This document shows positions 43,782 through 54,033 of a DNA stretch of 64,000 nucleotides, one piece after another. A model generated the notes under the pieces. The model was not told the origin of the DNA. It searched no databases and was given only the letters and a program-made list of their open reading frames with translations. The first letter of the stretch is position 1; each line of letters opens with the position of its first letter. The stretch comes from Centrapalus pauciflorus (taxonomy: Eukaryota > Streptophyta > Magnoliopsida > Asterales > Asteraceae), in the NCBI GenBank assembly GCA_020465985.1, contig JAANYP010002049.1, positions 81,006 to 145,005 of the forward strand, in the 5' to 3' direction. Position numbers and translations under genes: made by a program.

Positions 43782-44084
43782 TGTTAGATATTTAATTTCG
43801 ATCATGTGGACTTGTTTTGTAATAATTATTTATTTAAGTATATGGTCTTGTATTTAGTTTCCCTGTAATTTATTTCCTTGTAAAAGTCTAGGAAGAATTT
43901 GTGTCAATGCCTCATACTTAATTAAATGGAGCTATAATAGCTCCTAGGGTTTTACTTTGAAACACACGGTTGACGTATTGAATACAAGCAGCCGCCACGT
44001 GCATATTATACCCTCAACATTCTTATTGTCTTTTCTTCATCATTTCCTAATTATTGAGCATGTTTTTCTTGTGATTTGATAAAG
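43782..44084 (+). repeat. 5' LTR of element 4, 3' end deleted
   Basis: 303 bp that match the 3' LTR up to GATAAAG, with roughly 15 differences by eye. The last 42 bp, the primer site and the first part of the leader are missing; sequence jumps to TCATATAATCATCAC. It contains the perfect inverted repeat GGAGCTAT-A-ATAGCTCC (43928-43944). Confidence 0.88.
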
Positions 44085-45023
44085 TCATATAATCATCACA
44101 TTATCCTCCTATATTGAGTTCGAGCTCATTTAGTTCAATCTTTTCACTAAAATTATACATAATCGGTTCTTTTATAAAATATAAAAAATATGGATTTTAT
44201 TGGGTTTTTGCTTGGTTTTTACTGATTTTTAAGTGTTTTGGTATATTTTAAATCATCAGAAGTGTTTAAAATAGAATACCAATCATTTAGAAACATTTTT
44301 AGGCTTTTAATCTGCTAAAATAGACATCTGAACTGTTCGGCCATAGCATTTCTGCTTAAAACCTGCTGTAATTCGGACCTTCAACTGTAGCATTTCGGAC
44401 CATCTTAGATCCTAATTCGGACTCATTTCGGACCATATTCAACCCTAGTTTGGACCACATTTCAGTCCACTTTGGACCAGACTTAGGAGTATTTCGGACC
44501 ACCCTGTGCCTATTTCGGACCCTAATTCGGTCCCATCCAAACTTCGGACCATCCGAAGTTCAGATCAGGCTTTCCCATTTTCATATTTTGGACTTGTGCT
44601 TTAATTTTTAAATTTTCACTTCAGATCTTATCCATTTCGGACCAACCGAATCCGGAACATCTGAATTCGTTCCCCTACCTGGACATTTCCCTAAGTGCCT
44701 GTCCGAATTACTCAATGTTCACCCGAACTCGGTCCATCTGAATTCGGTTCCACCACATCATCCGAACCAAACACTGTTCATCCGAAGTACCCTGTCCATC
44801 TGAATTCGTACCATCAGAATTCGGTTCATCAATCAATTCTAACCACACACTGTTCATCCGAATTGCTGTTCATCCGAATCCCTGCCCGTTTGAATTACTG
44901 TTCATCAGAACCCAGTACGTCATCCAAATTAGCACCATCCAGTGTGCTATTCTTCCGCAGTCCAGCCCTTCCGTTTCAAGTTTCCACCTTCAAGATCTTA
45001 TCTGTTAAATCAGCACCCACATC
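44085..45023 (+). repeat. 5' leader of element 4 with CGGACC/CCGAA box array
   Basis: From about 44335 to 44960 the strings ATTTCGGACC, CATCCGAATT and GGTCCATCTGAATTCGG recur dozens of times. Open frames across this stretch (for example 44695-45177) are by-products of the repeats. The leader ends at the gag ATG. Confidence 0.75.
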
Positions 45024-48000
45024 ATGTCTCGTGAAGCTCTCGTACTCGGATCTGAGAACAGACCACCTGTTCTCTGTCCGGATGAGTATGAACAATGGAA
45101 ATCCCGGTTCCTCAAATTTGTCGGAATGCAACTGCTTGAGAATCTCATGCTTCAGTCCATCTCGGAAGGTCCCGTGATCTACTATCGGGACATTGCAGCC
45201 AGACCCGAGGCTGACCCCCGTGTCCCAGCTTCTAAAGTTGAACGCGAACCGACTAATGACGCCGAGAGAGACATGCAGCATGCCGATAAGAGGGCGGAAT
45301 ATTTGATCTATCAGACCCTATCCACTGACATCTTGGTTGGCGTAGACAGCAAAATGTCTGCCAATGAAATGTTGGATGAATTTGAAGTCCAAATGCTGGG
45401 AGAAGATCTCGATAATATTGCCAGGATCGAGGAAGCGAAGGCTAAGTTTACGGAATTCCGAGCCAAAGACGGGGAATCTCTACAGGCTACGTTCACAAGG
45501 TTTTTTGAAGTACTGAATGAATTGAACAAACTGCACATCAAAAAGGACAGGGATGACATAAACATCCAGTTCTTTGCAGTCTTAGCCCCCGAGTGGCAGA
45601 TCGCATGTCGGGCCACAAAACGCGTCCCGAATATTCCTGAAGTATCATGGGGATGTGGATCAACAGAAGCTGATGTAAATCAAATCGCATCTTTGCTGCA
45701 ATCATCCAACACTGGAATGAAACCTAATGATTCACTAGCCTTGATTACCAACACGAATATTCCCACTCCATCCTTTGCTCCAGGTTCATCGTCATCTCCG
45801 TACAGGTATGCTTCTCCTCCACGTGAGGTATTTGATGAGGAAGAGGCCACTATTCAGGAACAAATAGCCTTGTGGACCAATCGTATCCAACAACGACGGT
45901 TTTCCAACAAGACTAACAATCAACTCCATTTTGACACCGGTCCACGGAGGTACTCAGAAGACTGTAGGGATGAACGCCGCGATGATTATCACCGGGATGA
46001 TTATCGAAGGGACGACAGGGATGATAGAAGGTATGACGATAGACGCAATTATCGAGATGATCGCCGTTATGAAAGGCGAGACTATAGGCGTGATGATCGT
46101 CGGCATGACAGGAGAGAGTATGATAGAAGGGACGATCGTCGGGATGATCGTAAGGACGAGCGCAGGGATAGACGAAGGGACGATAGCAGAGAACATCGCC
46201 ACGCCGACAAGAGGCCGGATGAGAGAAGGGATGAAAGGCCAAGAGCCGACGAACCAAAAGGCGCCGAGGAGCGTCTCTGTTACAAGTGTGGAAAACCGGG
46301 CCACTTTGCTCGGGAGTGCAAATATAATTTTGACAGAGACGTCGGCTACTACGAGAGAAAGCTGAAGGCCGCAAAGAAAAGAACCGACGCAATGGCCCTC
46401 GTCGCCCAGGAAGATTCCTATGATGCTGAAGATACCGACGAGGAAGATGATAAGGGCAAGCACTGTGCCGTTTCCACTGCTGAGACTTCAGATCATGCTG
46501 CTGAGGGGGAGACATTGAAATATCCACCAGCATGTCTGATGCCCACAACCGGCGATCCCGAATGCTCATCATCCGGTTCAGAGACAAATGAGGTATATTC
46601 CTATTACATTCCAGTACATGTAAATAATTTATCTGTAAATAATGAATGTACATTGCACACACATATTCTTGATCTACAAGCTAGGTTGAATGCTGAAACT
46701 GCAAAGTGTGTAGAGGCTGAACATCTAGCTCATACTTTAAAAGAATCGTCTGAATTATATCAATCTAAGTGGTTAACTAATCACAATGTTATAAAACAGA
46801 TGTTAATCGAGAAAGTAGATGTTCAGGACAGGAATATATATCTTGAATCGTGTATGAATAGGTTATCAAAAGAAAAACTCTCGTTAAAAGAAGAAATTTA
46901 TGTACTCACAAAACAGTTAGATACGGTTTATATGGAAAATATAGACAGTTTAGAAAAATATAAAATGATTGAAGAAGAAAGGATAAGTTTGTACTCACGA
47001 ATAAAGACCCTTGACGATGCATTTTTAAAAAGGGGTCGAACAGAACAAACTATTCACTTAAATCAGCCCAAAGAAACTAGGTTTTACCTTTCCAAACAAG
47101 GAATCGGTTTTAAAAATCCAAAATATTTGGAAAAGGCCCAAAAAGTTTTACCTTTATTTTATGACATGAACTATATGGGAGCCGGACTTAAATCATTTTT
47201 TTTTTTGAGTCATCAAAAGAAGTTTTAAACCAAGAAAATGAGAAACGTGTTGAGCATAAAGAAAAAAAAATTTCTTTTCAATATGAAGAACTTAACGAGA
47301 GTTATCCATCTAGAGTACCCACTTTAGAGGAAGACTACTTGTCAACTTATTCAGAAGCTGAATTGAAAACAGAAACTGTAAAACGAATTCCTCAACTTTA
47401 TATTCCTACAAAAGTTCTTCAACATCAAATTAATGTTTTAGAAAAGGAATTGAAGTCGTCTCAAAAGAATGCTCTTGATCTTCAAGATGCACTTCTTAAG
47501 AGCGAAGAAAAATTGGTGAATCAAACTTTTGAACAAACTGTGGAATTAACTGTCTTCAGAGAAAATTTTGACATGGTTTCTAAAAAATTGTAGGATTTTT
47601 CAAAAGAACAAACAGTTTTTCAATCCACCAAAATCCCATATGTGTCATCAAGCAATGGTAAGGCTAAAGCTGAAACGTCTTCTTTCATTTATAAAGGTGA
47701 GTGCTCAAAATCGTTTAAAAATGAGGTTTCTAAAAAGACTCAGATCCAATCCAAGTCTTTTAAGAAACCCACTCACTAACAAAAAGAAAATTCTATCAAG
47801 TCTAAATGTTCCATGCTTAGTGACTCTAATCGTTTTGTTCCTACAGATTACGTAAGAAGAGTTCCAAAAACCACCATGCTGGATTTTTCGAGTTTTTTGT
47901 GAAGAAGGCTATAATACCAAATGAATTTGTTACTAGAGATAGGATGTCTGTAATCTCTAAAGACAATGTGTGTAACAATGTGTGTAATGATGTACCGAAT

Positions 48001-48417
48001 TCTGTTGCTTCTTTAAAGTATTCTTTTAGTGAATTATTTAATCTATGTCCAACTCCTTATAGACGACAGGTTCCTGAAAATGAATGCTTTCGTGCCATAT
48101 CCTGTTAAAAGAATTCGGAAAAATAAAAAAAAAATGTTGCATCATTAGCCACAAATAAAATTGAGACTTGTCCGTTGCCGAGGCCCAAAACCAAAGCAAA
48201 GGTCAAAAATGTCTCAAAAAGTCAAACACCGAAGCCAATTTCATCGCCTAAGGTTTCAAAGCCCAATAAATCCAATATTCAATCGATTCCAAAGGGTTAT
48301 GCATCCGGACCACAAAAAAATGCTAAATGGGTTCCTAAAACTGCACATGTGCCATTTACATCTGGAACTCCTAACAAAAATGGACCCATATTGAGGTGGG
48401 TACCCAAAGTTGTGTGA
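45024..48417 (+). pseudogene. gag: gag (element 4), longest and best preserved Gag
   Basis: The ATG at 45024 opens 734 codons. The capsid-like region comes first (residues about 15-230; EYEQWKSRFLKFVGMQLLE, ILVGVDSKMSANEMLDEF). An Arg/Asp-rich tract spans about 307-415. An intact CCHC knuckle starts at residue 419 (CYKCGKPGHFAREC). A Cys-poor acidic linker follows, then long coiled coils (about 540-720). The frame breaks at a T homopolymer near 47195-47204. It continues in other frames (47339-47593, 47899-48108, 48175-48417) with further coiled coil and the closing WVPK motifs (KWVPKTAHV, LRWVPKVV). The undamaged protein would exceed 1,100 residues, large for copia Gag but usual for Sireviruses. 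It would build the virus-like particle and bind RNA. Confidence 0.88.
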
Positions 48418-48687
48418 TCTTTATGCAGATGGTTCCTGGTTACTTCTGATCAAGACCCGTTCTTCAATGAAATGGCTTCTAGTTACCATAGACTAGGACC
48501 CGTTCTTTTGCTTGTCAGTTGTGCTTAAACCGACACGATTGGCTTCTGTGCACACAGCTCAGTACCCGGTCTTAACTCATCATGTTTTCTGAACATCTCG
48601 GTTCAGAACACGGTTTGCTTGTAAACAAATGATGGATGTGTTTGATTGCATATAGTTTTTCATTATATGAATTTATTTGCTTTTCAG
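48418..48687 (+). other. gag-pol junction with small stem-loops (element 4)
   Basis: Non-coding, with stops in every frame. It has inverted repeats such as TTCTGAAC...GTTCAGAA and CTAGT...ACTAG, alternating with GACCCGTTCTT-like strings. It ends in TTTTCAG just before protease, which is acceptor-like. The Gag end and protease are in the same frame on either side. Confidence 0.6.
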
Positions 48688-51600
48688 GCTAAATCCATTT
48701 GGTATATGGATTCGGGTTGCTCCAAGCATATGACGGGAAGAAGAGAATTGCTGTCCAACGTAGTTGAACAGTATTGTGGAACGGTAAAACGCGGGAACAA
48801 CCATCAGGCTCATATTAAAGGATACGGGAACTTAGTTCTGAATAATCTAGTCATCAAGGACGTTGACTATGTTGAGGGATTATCACATAATCTATTTAGC
48901 ATAGGACAACTCTGTGACAAATGACTTGAGGTAACATTTAGAGCTAAGAACAGCAGTGTGAGGAGTATGGATGGAAAAGAAATCCTATCAGGTTCTCGAA
49001 ATTCTAACCTTTACACCATTGACGTAGCCAAGCTCATAGTAAAGGATAACATTTGCCTCTTATCAAAAGCCACTTCAAAAGACACTTGGTTGTGGCATCG
49101 AAGATTATCCCACTTAAACTTTGACAATACCAACAAGCTGGCTGCGAAACAATTGGTCAAAGGTCTCCCTGAATTGCGTTATGAAAAGGACCATCTTTGT
49201 GGAGCTTGTGAGAAAGGAAAGATAAAACGATCATGTCACAAACCAAATCCCGAACCATCAACGAAAAGAGTGTTGGAGTTACTTCACTTGGATTTATGCG
49301 GACCGATGCGGACACAAAGCATAAACGGGAAATGATATGTGTTGGTTATCATTGATGACTATTCACGATATACCTGGGTCAGGTTCTTCCGATCCAAGGA
49401 CGAGACAGCTCAAGAAATCATAGATTTTATAAAGAGTGTCGAGACCCAACAGCAGCTGTCAGTTCAATCAATCAGATCCGAAAACGGCACGAAGTTCAAG
49501 AACACGGAGTTCAAGAACTCGGTAGTTGAGGGCTTCATTCGATCCAAAGGTATTCAGCATCAATATTCTGCTGCTAGAACACCACAACAAAATGGGATCG
49601 TGGAAAGGCGTAACCGTACACTTGTGGAAGCCACTCGTATGATGTTCACATACTCAAAAGTACCTCCATTCTTGTGGGCCGAAGCCCTATCAACAGCCTG
49701 CTATATACAAAATCGCTCCATTATCCATAAGCGCTTTAACAAAACTCCTTACCAACACTTTTTGAATAAAGTGCCATTTATCAAGTACTTATGTGTATTT
49801 GGTTGCAGGTGCTATGTGCTGAACGATAAAGACAACCTCGAGAAGTTTAACGAAAAGGCGGATGAAGCGATTTTCGTTGGATACTCATCCAACTCGAAGG
49901 CCTATCGCGCATTCAATACCCCAACCAGAACAGTCAATGGAAGTGTGTCTATCACATTTGATGAGTTGGCTGAACTGGCACCCGAAGTTGATCATATAGG
50001 ACCTCACATTACTCAAATGCCTGGAGACTCTTCTAATAACCCCATTTCTTTTTCTTCTTCTGAGTTGGTTAATTCGTTGATCCTTTTTACGTAGAATTTT
50101 TCGGTCCTAATGCCAATGTGTCTAATGTTGTCAATACTGTAGGTAAACCTTCAAATTCAACTGCGCCACAAAGTTTCTCCGCTCCATCTACATCCACATC
50201 ATGCCCTCATCCATCAACATCATCCACCGAATCATCCGCAGTTGAATCTACTCCTATAATACCCTCACATATAATACCAACAATCCTTCCTTCACCTGAA
50301 CACTCGGAAATCGAACCGGTACCAGTGGTACCTTCATTTGAAACCATTGACCATGAATTTTCATCCATTCCCACTTTAACCACTGAGATTCCATCCCGAG
50401 CACCCCTTCCACACGAGATTAAATGGACTCGAAGTCACCCAACAGATCAAATCATTGGTGATGTTTCAATTGGAGTCCAAACTCGTAGGGCGTCTGCTAA
50501 TGAATGCTTCTTCGCATCATTCCTTAGTATGATAGAGCCCGCTCGTGTGGATGAAGCCCTAAAAGATCCAGATTGGATAATTGCAATGCAAGAGGAACTC
50601 AACCAGTTTGAACAGCTAAGAGTACGGCGGTTAGTTCCCAAACCAATAGACCGTACAGTGATAGGAACAAAGTGGATTTTTAAGAACAAACGAGATGAGA
50701 AAGGCATTGTGATAAGGAATAAAGCAAGAATTGTTGCCAAAGGCTACCGACAACAAGAATGGTTAGATTATGACGAGACCTTCGCTCCAGTTGCCGGATC
50801 GAAGCAATCAGAATCTTCTTGGCGTTCGCGGCACACAAAAACTTCAAAGGGTACCAGATGGACGTCAAGACTGCCTTTCTTAACGGTGAACTCAACGAAG
50901 AGGTGTATGTTGAACAACCACAAGGCTTTGTTGATGCGCATAAACCTGACCATGTTTATGCGCTAGATAAAGCCCTCTATGGTTTAAAACAAGCACCTCA
51001 CACATGGTATGATAGTCTTTCTAATTTCCTTATTTCTTCCGGTTTCTGTAAAGGTGTGGTGGACACAACTCTGTTCACTAAAAGGGAAGGCCCACATATA
51101 ATGCTAGTATAAATATATGTCGACAACATTATATTTGGATCTACTGACAGTAATTTCTGTAAGGATTTTTCAGTCCTAATGGAGTCTAGTATGATAAGGG
51201 AAATGAATTTTTTCCTCGGATTACAAGTCAAACAACTTGAAGATGGGATTTTTGTGAACCAGTCGAAATATACTCTTGACCTCCTCATGAAGTATAAGTT
51301 AGACTCTTGCACGAGTATCGCAACTCCCATGGCCTCCAACTGTAAGTTAGACACCGATCCTTCTGGGAAAAGTGTCGATAATACAACTTACAGAGGGATG
51401 ATAGGATCCATACTGTATCTAACTGCTAGTAGGCCGGATATAATGTTTTCAACATGTCTTTGTGCTAGATTTCAGGCCGACCCGAAAGAATCACACCTAA
51501 CTGCGGTAAAACACATTTTCGTTATCTTAAGGGTACACTCGATCTTGGTCTATGGTATCCAAAGGGAACCGATTTCGATCTTACCGCTTTTTCAGATGCT

Positions 51601-52053
51601 GATTTTGCAGGTTGTAGAGTTGACAGAAAAAGCACGTCGGGAGGAATACAGTTCTTGGGAGATAGATCGGTGAGTTGGTCCTCCAAAAAGCAGAATTGTG
51701 TTTCAACATCCACAGCTGAGGCTGAGTATGTAGCAGCTGCAAGCTGTTCCTCTCAAGTGCTGTGGATGAGAACACAATTACGCGATTATGGATTCTCACT
51801 CACCAATATCCCGATTTAGTGTGATTCTCGGAGTGCTATTGCCGTCTCTTGCAATCCCGTGCAGCACTCTCGAACGAAACACATGGATATCAGGTAGCAT
51901 TTTATTAAAGACCACGTAGAAAAGGAAACCATTGAGTTGTATTTTGTTGGCACGGAATATCAACTTGCAGATACATTTACTAAAGCTTTAGACGAAGCTC
52001 GTTTTCTGTATTTAGTATCCCATATAGGCATGTTGAATCCGCCTTCCAATTAA
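48688..52053 (+). pseudogene. pol: pol: protease, integrase, RT, RNase H (element 4)
   Basis: Protease IWYMDSGCSKHMTG, GAG-pre-integrase WHRRLSHLNF with CGACEKGKIKR, and integrase with LDLCGP and TPQQNGIVERRNRTL. The second catalytic Asp position reads Glu (IRSENGTKF, codon at 49480). Stops lie at 48922 and 49336, both likely single-base changes. One-base losses near 50075 and 50787 shift frame. RT has [20 protein letters not shown] and LYGLKQAP, but a stop at 51110 and YVDN instead of YVDD (51116-51127). RNase H keeps FSDADFAGC and STAEAEYVAA, with a frameshift near 51518 and stops near 51819 and 51895. It ends at GMLNPPSN, 52053. Confidence 0.92.
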
Positions 52054-52775
52054 ATATCAGATATTGTCTTAAATAATTCTATTTCAATCTATCATGATTG
52101 AAATTCCTTTATTTTAGAAAATATCTGTTATTTAAATTTAAGGAATGTGTCATGAAATTGAAACTCAATATTTCCTTATCTATGTACATTTTTAATAATT
52201 AATGATCCTGACAAATTGCTGTGTGAATTGTTCATCACAGAGTGGGACGCAAACATAATCCAGGTATTCTGTATCTTTAAGGCTAAAACGGTTCAAGAAC
52301 TTTATCTGAAAAAGAAAAGGAAAGGAACAAGTATCTATTTGAGGGGGAGTATAGTTAGAATGTTAACTATTATAATTCTTTTTTGGTTTTAGGTTGGTTA
52401 TATTTTAGTATATTTTTTAAGTTTAACTTAATAGTTTAGAAAATCCCAAAAAGACTTTATTTTTCAAATTTCTCAAAAAGCCAAAAATATTTTAGTTTAT
52501 TTTGTTTTGGTTTAGTTTATTTTTATCTTAACTTAAATGATAAAAGAAAATACAAAAAATATTTTATTTTGTTATTGCTTATTTTTTTTGTTTGTTTCAA
52601 AGAAAAAATTGAAAAATATGTAATAAATTGGGCCATTTTTTATAAAAATATTGCTTCAATTTTTTTATATATAGGCCCAATTATTTTTGTTGTTGTATGT
52701 ATGGTTGTGTGCAAAACCGGCGGCCCAAAATGCTTTTGGGCGCGGATCCTCTAACCCGGAACCGACCCGCGCGCC

Positions 52776-52802
52776 TATATATATGGGCGGGTCAACGGTC
52801 AA
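52776..52802 (+). promoter_or_regulatory. Candidate internal promoter: TATA box with two W-box cores (element 4)
   Basis: TATATATAT (52776-52784) is followed by GGGCGGGTCAACGGTCAA. The two GGTCAA units (52790-52795 and 52797-52802) are W-box cores TTGACC on the other strand. A CT-rich leader-like stretch follows, as in many plant 5' UTRs. Element 3 has the same arrangement with a different TATA sequence. It lies about 1.25 kb upstream of the env-like acceptor, so an env transcript would need an intron. Confidence 0.5.
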
Positions 52803-53189
52803 AATATCTTCTTCCTTCACTCTCAAGTTTTCATCTTCTTCTCTCTTTCTCTCTACGGTCGCCGACCACCACCATTAACACACACTCAAGCTTTTGGAAC
52901 TTCGTTTTTCTCCGTTTTTCTTGCTTCATTCACCTTCGGCATCATCAAGCAACTTCTTTTTAACTTTATTTCAACTTTTAATGTCTTATATTGTGTGTTT
53001 TATTTTCAATTTTTTCTTACTTTTCTTTTCGGTTTTTGCTATTTTTAGGTAGTTTAATGTGTTATTTTTAATTTGTTGTAGTTAGATAAAATGTTCCTTA
53101 TATGTTTGTAGTCTAGGATCTTTAATTTCATGCATTTTTGTCAATTTTAACTGTTCACGTTGAAACTTGTATGAACTCATTAACTAGCT

Positions 53190-53730
53190 GACATGCATTT
53201 CGGACGTCCGAATTCAGACCAAGCCCCAAATTCGGCTGTCCCACTTAGACTAATTTTCAAGTTTTTCAAATCATGCAAAACTGAATTCGGTCACTGTTGA
53301 TCCGAATTCGGACTTCTGTGTGATCCGAATTCGGTCCTTCAAAGTAATGCCAAAATTTTGAAAAATTCATTAAGTCCAAGTGTGCAAAGTGTGTTCAAAC
53401 ACGGTTCATCTGCATTCGGATGTGATCCGAATTCGGTCCTCATCCGAATTATGTGTTCCATCCGTATTTGTTCTTTTGTTTCCATTACATGCATTTCATC
53501 CGAACAGTCATCCGAATTCGGACCACAATCACCACCTCATCCGAATTCGGCCCATATCCTCATCATCACTTTCACCCAATTCGGTACACATCCGAATTCG
53601 GACCATCATCACACATCATCCGAATTCGGACCCCAACCATCCCATTTCATGCATCATCCGGATTTCGGCCAGATCCGAATTCGGTGACACTGTTCATCCG
53701 AATTCGGACCATCCGAAATCCGACACTTAC
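53190..53730 (+). repeat. ATCCGAATTCGGAC box array (element 4 spacer)
   Basis: More than fifteen CCGAATTCGG-type palindromes in about 540 bp, spaced mostly 20-40 bp. The symmetric CGG...CCG core matches the repeated motif described in Sireviruses near the envelope. Confidence 0.8.
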
Positions 53731-53856
53731 CATATCTTCTAAAATTACTCAGTTTTGCATTTTCACTATAAATCAAAAAAAAATATTTTCAAAAATATTT
53801 TCATTCGGTGCACCATTGATTAGAGTTAGGATTGGTGTTTGAGTGAAAAAGTCTGA

Positions 53857-53922
53857 TCTAACATCGGTCTCTTAACGATTGACTTTGGACTTTATTAGTA
53901 GAATTTTATTCTACTAATAAAG
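53857..53922 (+). promoter_or_regulatory. Conserved pre-env block and perfect hairpin (element 4)
   Basis: A 33-bp block (53857-53889) is shared with element 2 at 30 of 33 positions. It abuts a 15-bp perfect hairpin: CTTTATTAGTAGAAT, loop TTT, ATTCTACTAATAAAG (53890-53922). GACGCTTTAAA follows. The env-like acceptor is about 110 nt further on. Confidence 0.82.
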
Positions 53923-54033
53923 ACCCGACGCTTTAAAGAGATCAGGCAGTTTCTATTTCACACTTATCTAGACTTCATCTCAATGTCATATCATAGTAAG
54001 TCTTGTGTTCTAACTTTGATGCACCTTTGCAAG

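Larger units (their letters stand above)
52054..53856 (+). other. pol-env spacer of element 4
   Basis: Non-coding. In order: a polypurine tract (TTTGAGGGGGAGT near 52339), T-rich sequence, a candidate internal promoter (52776-52802), and a CT-rich stretch (52804-52860). The CGAATTCG box array follows (53190-53730). Confidence 0.75.

Noticed and set aside
44695..45177. 160-codon frame in the leader of element 4
   Set aside because: It is generated by the repeated CCGAAT boxes, has no family, and overlaps the real gag start in another frame.
45913..46662. 249-codon minus-strand frame over the element 4 gag
   Set aside because: It is the antisense shadow of the Arg/Asp repeat, whose codon pattern opens several frames (also 45931-46365 and 26121-26681).
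53190..53730. Regularly spaced repeats resembling a CRISPR array
   Set aside because: Box lengths and spacing vary, the boxes are palindromic and eukaryotic retroelement-borne, and no cas genes exist.
53358..53842. Overlapping His/Pro/Ser-rich frames in the element 4 spacer
   Set aside because: Repeat-derived; the boxes differ between copies and the frames are not kept in element 3.
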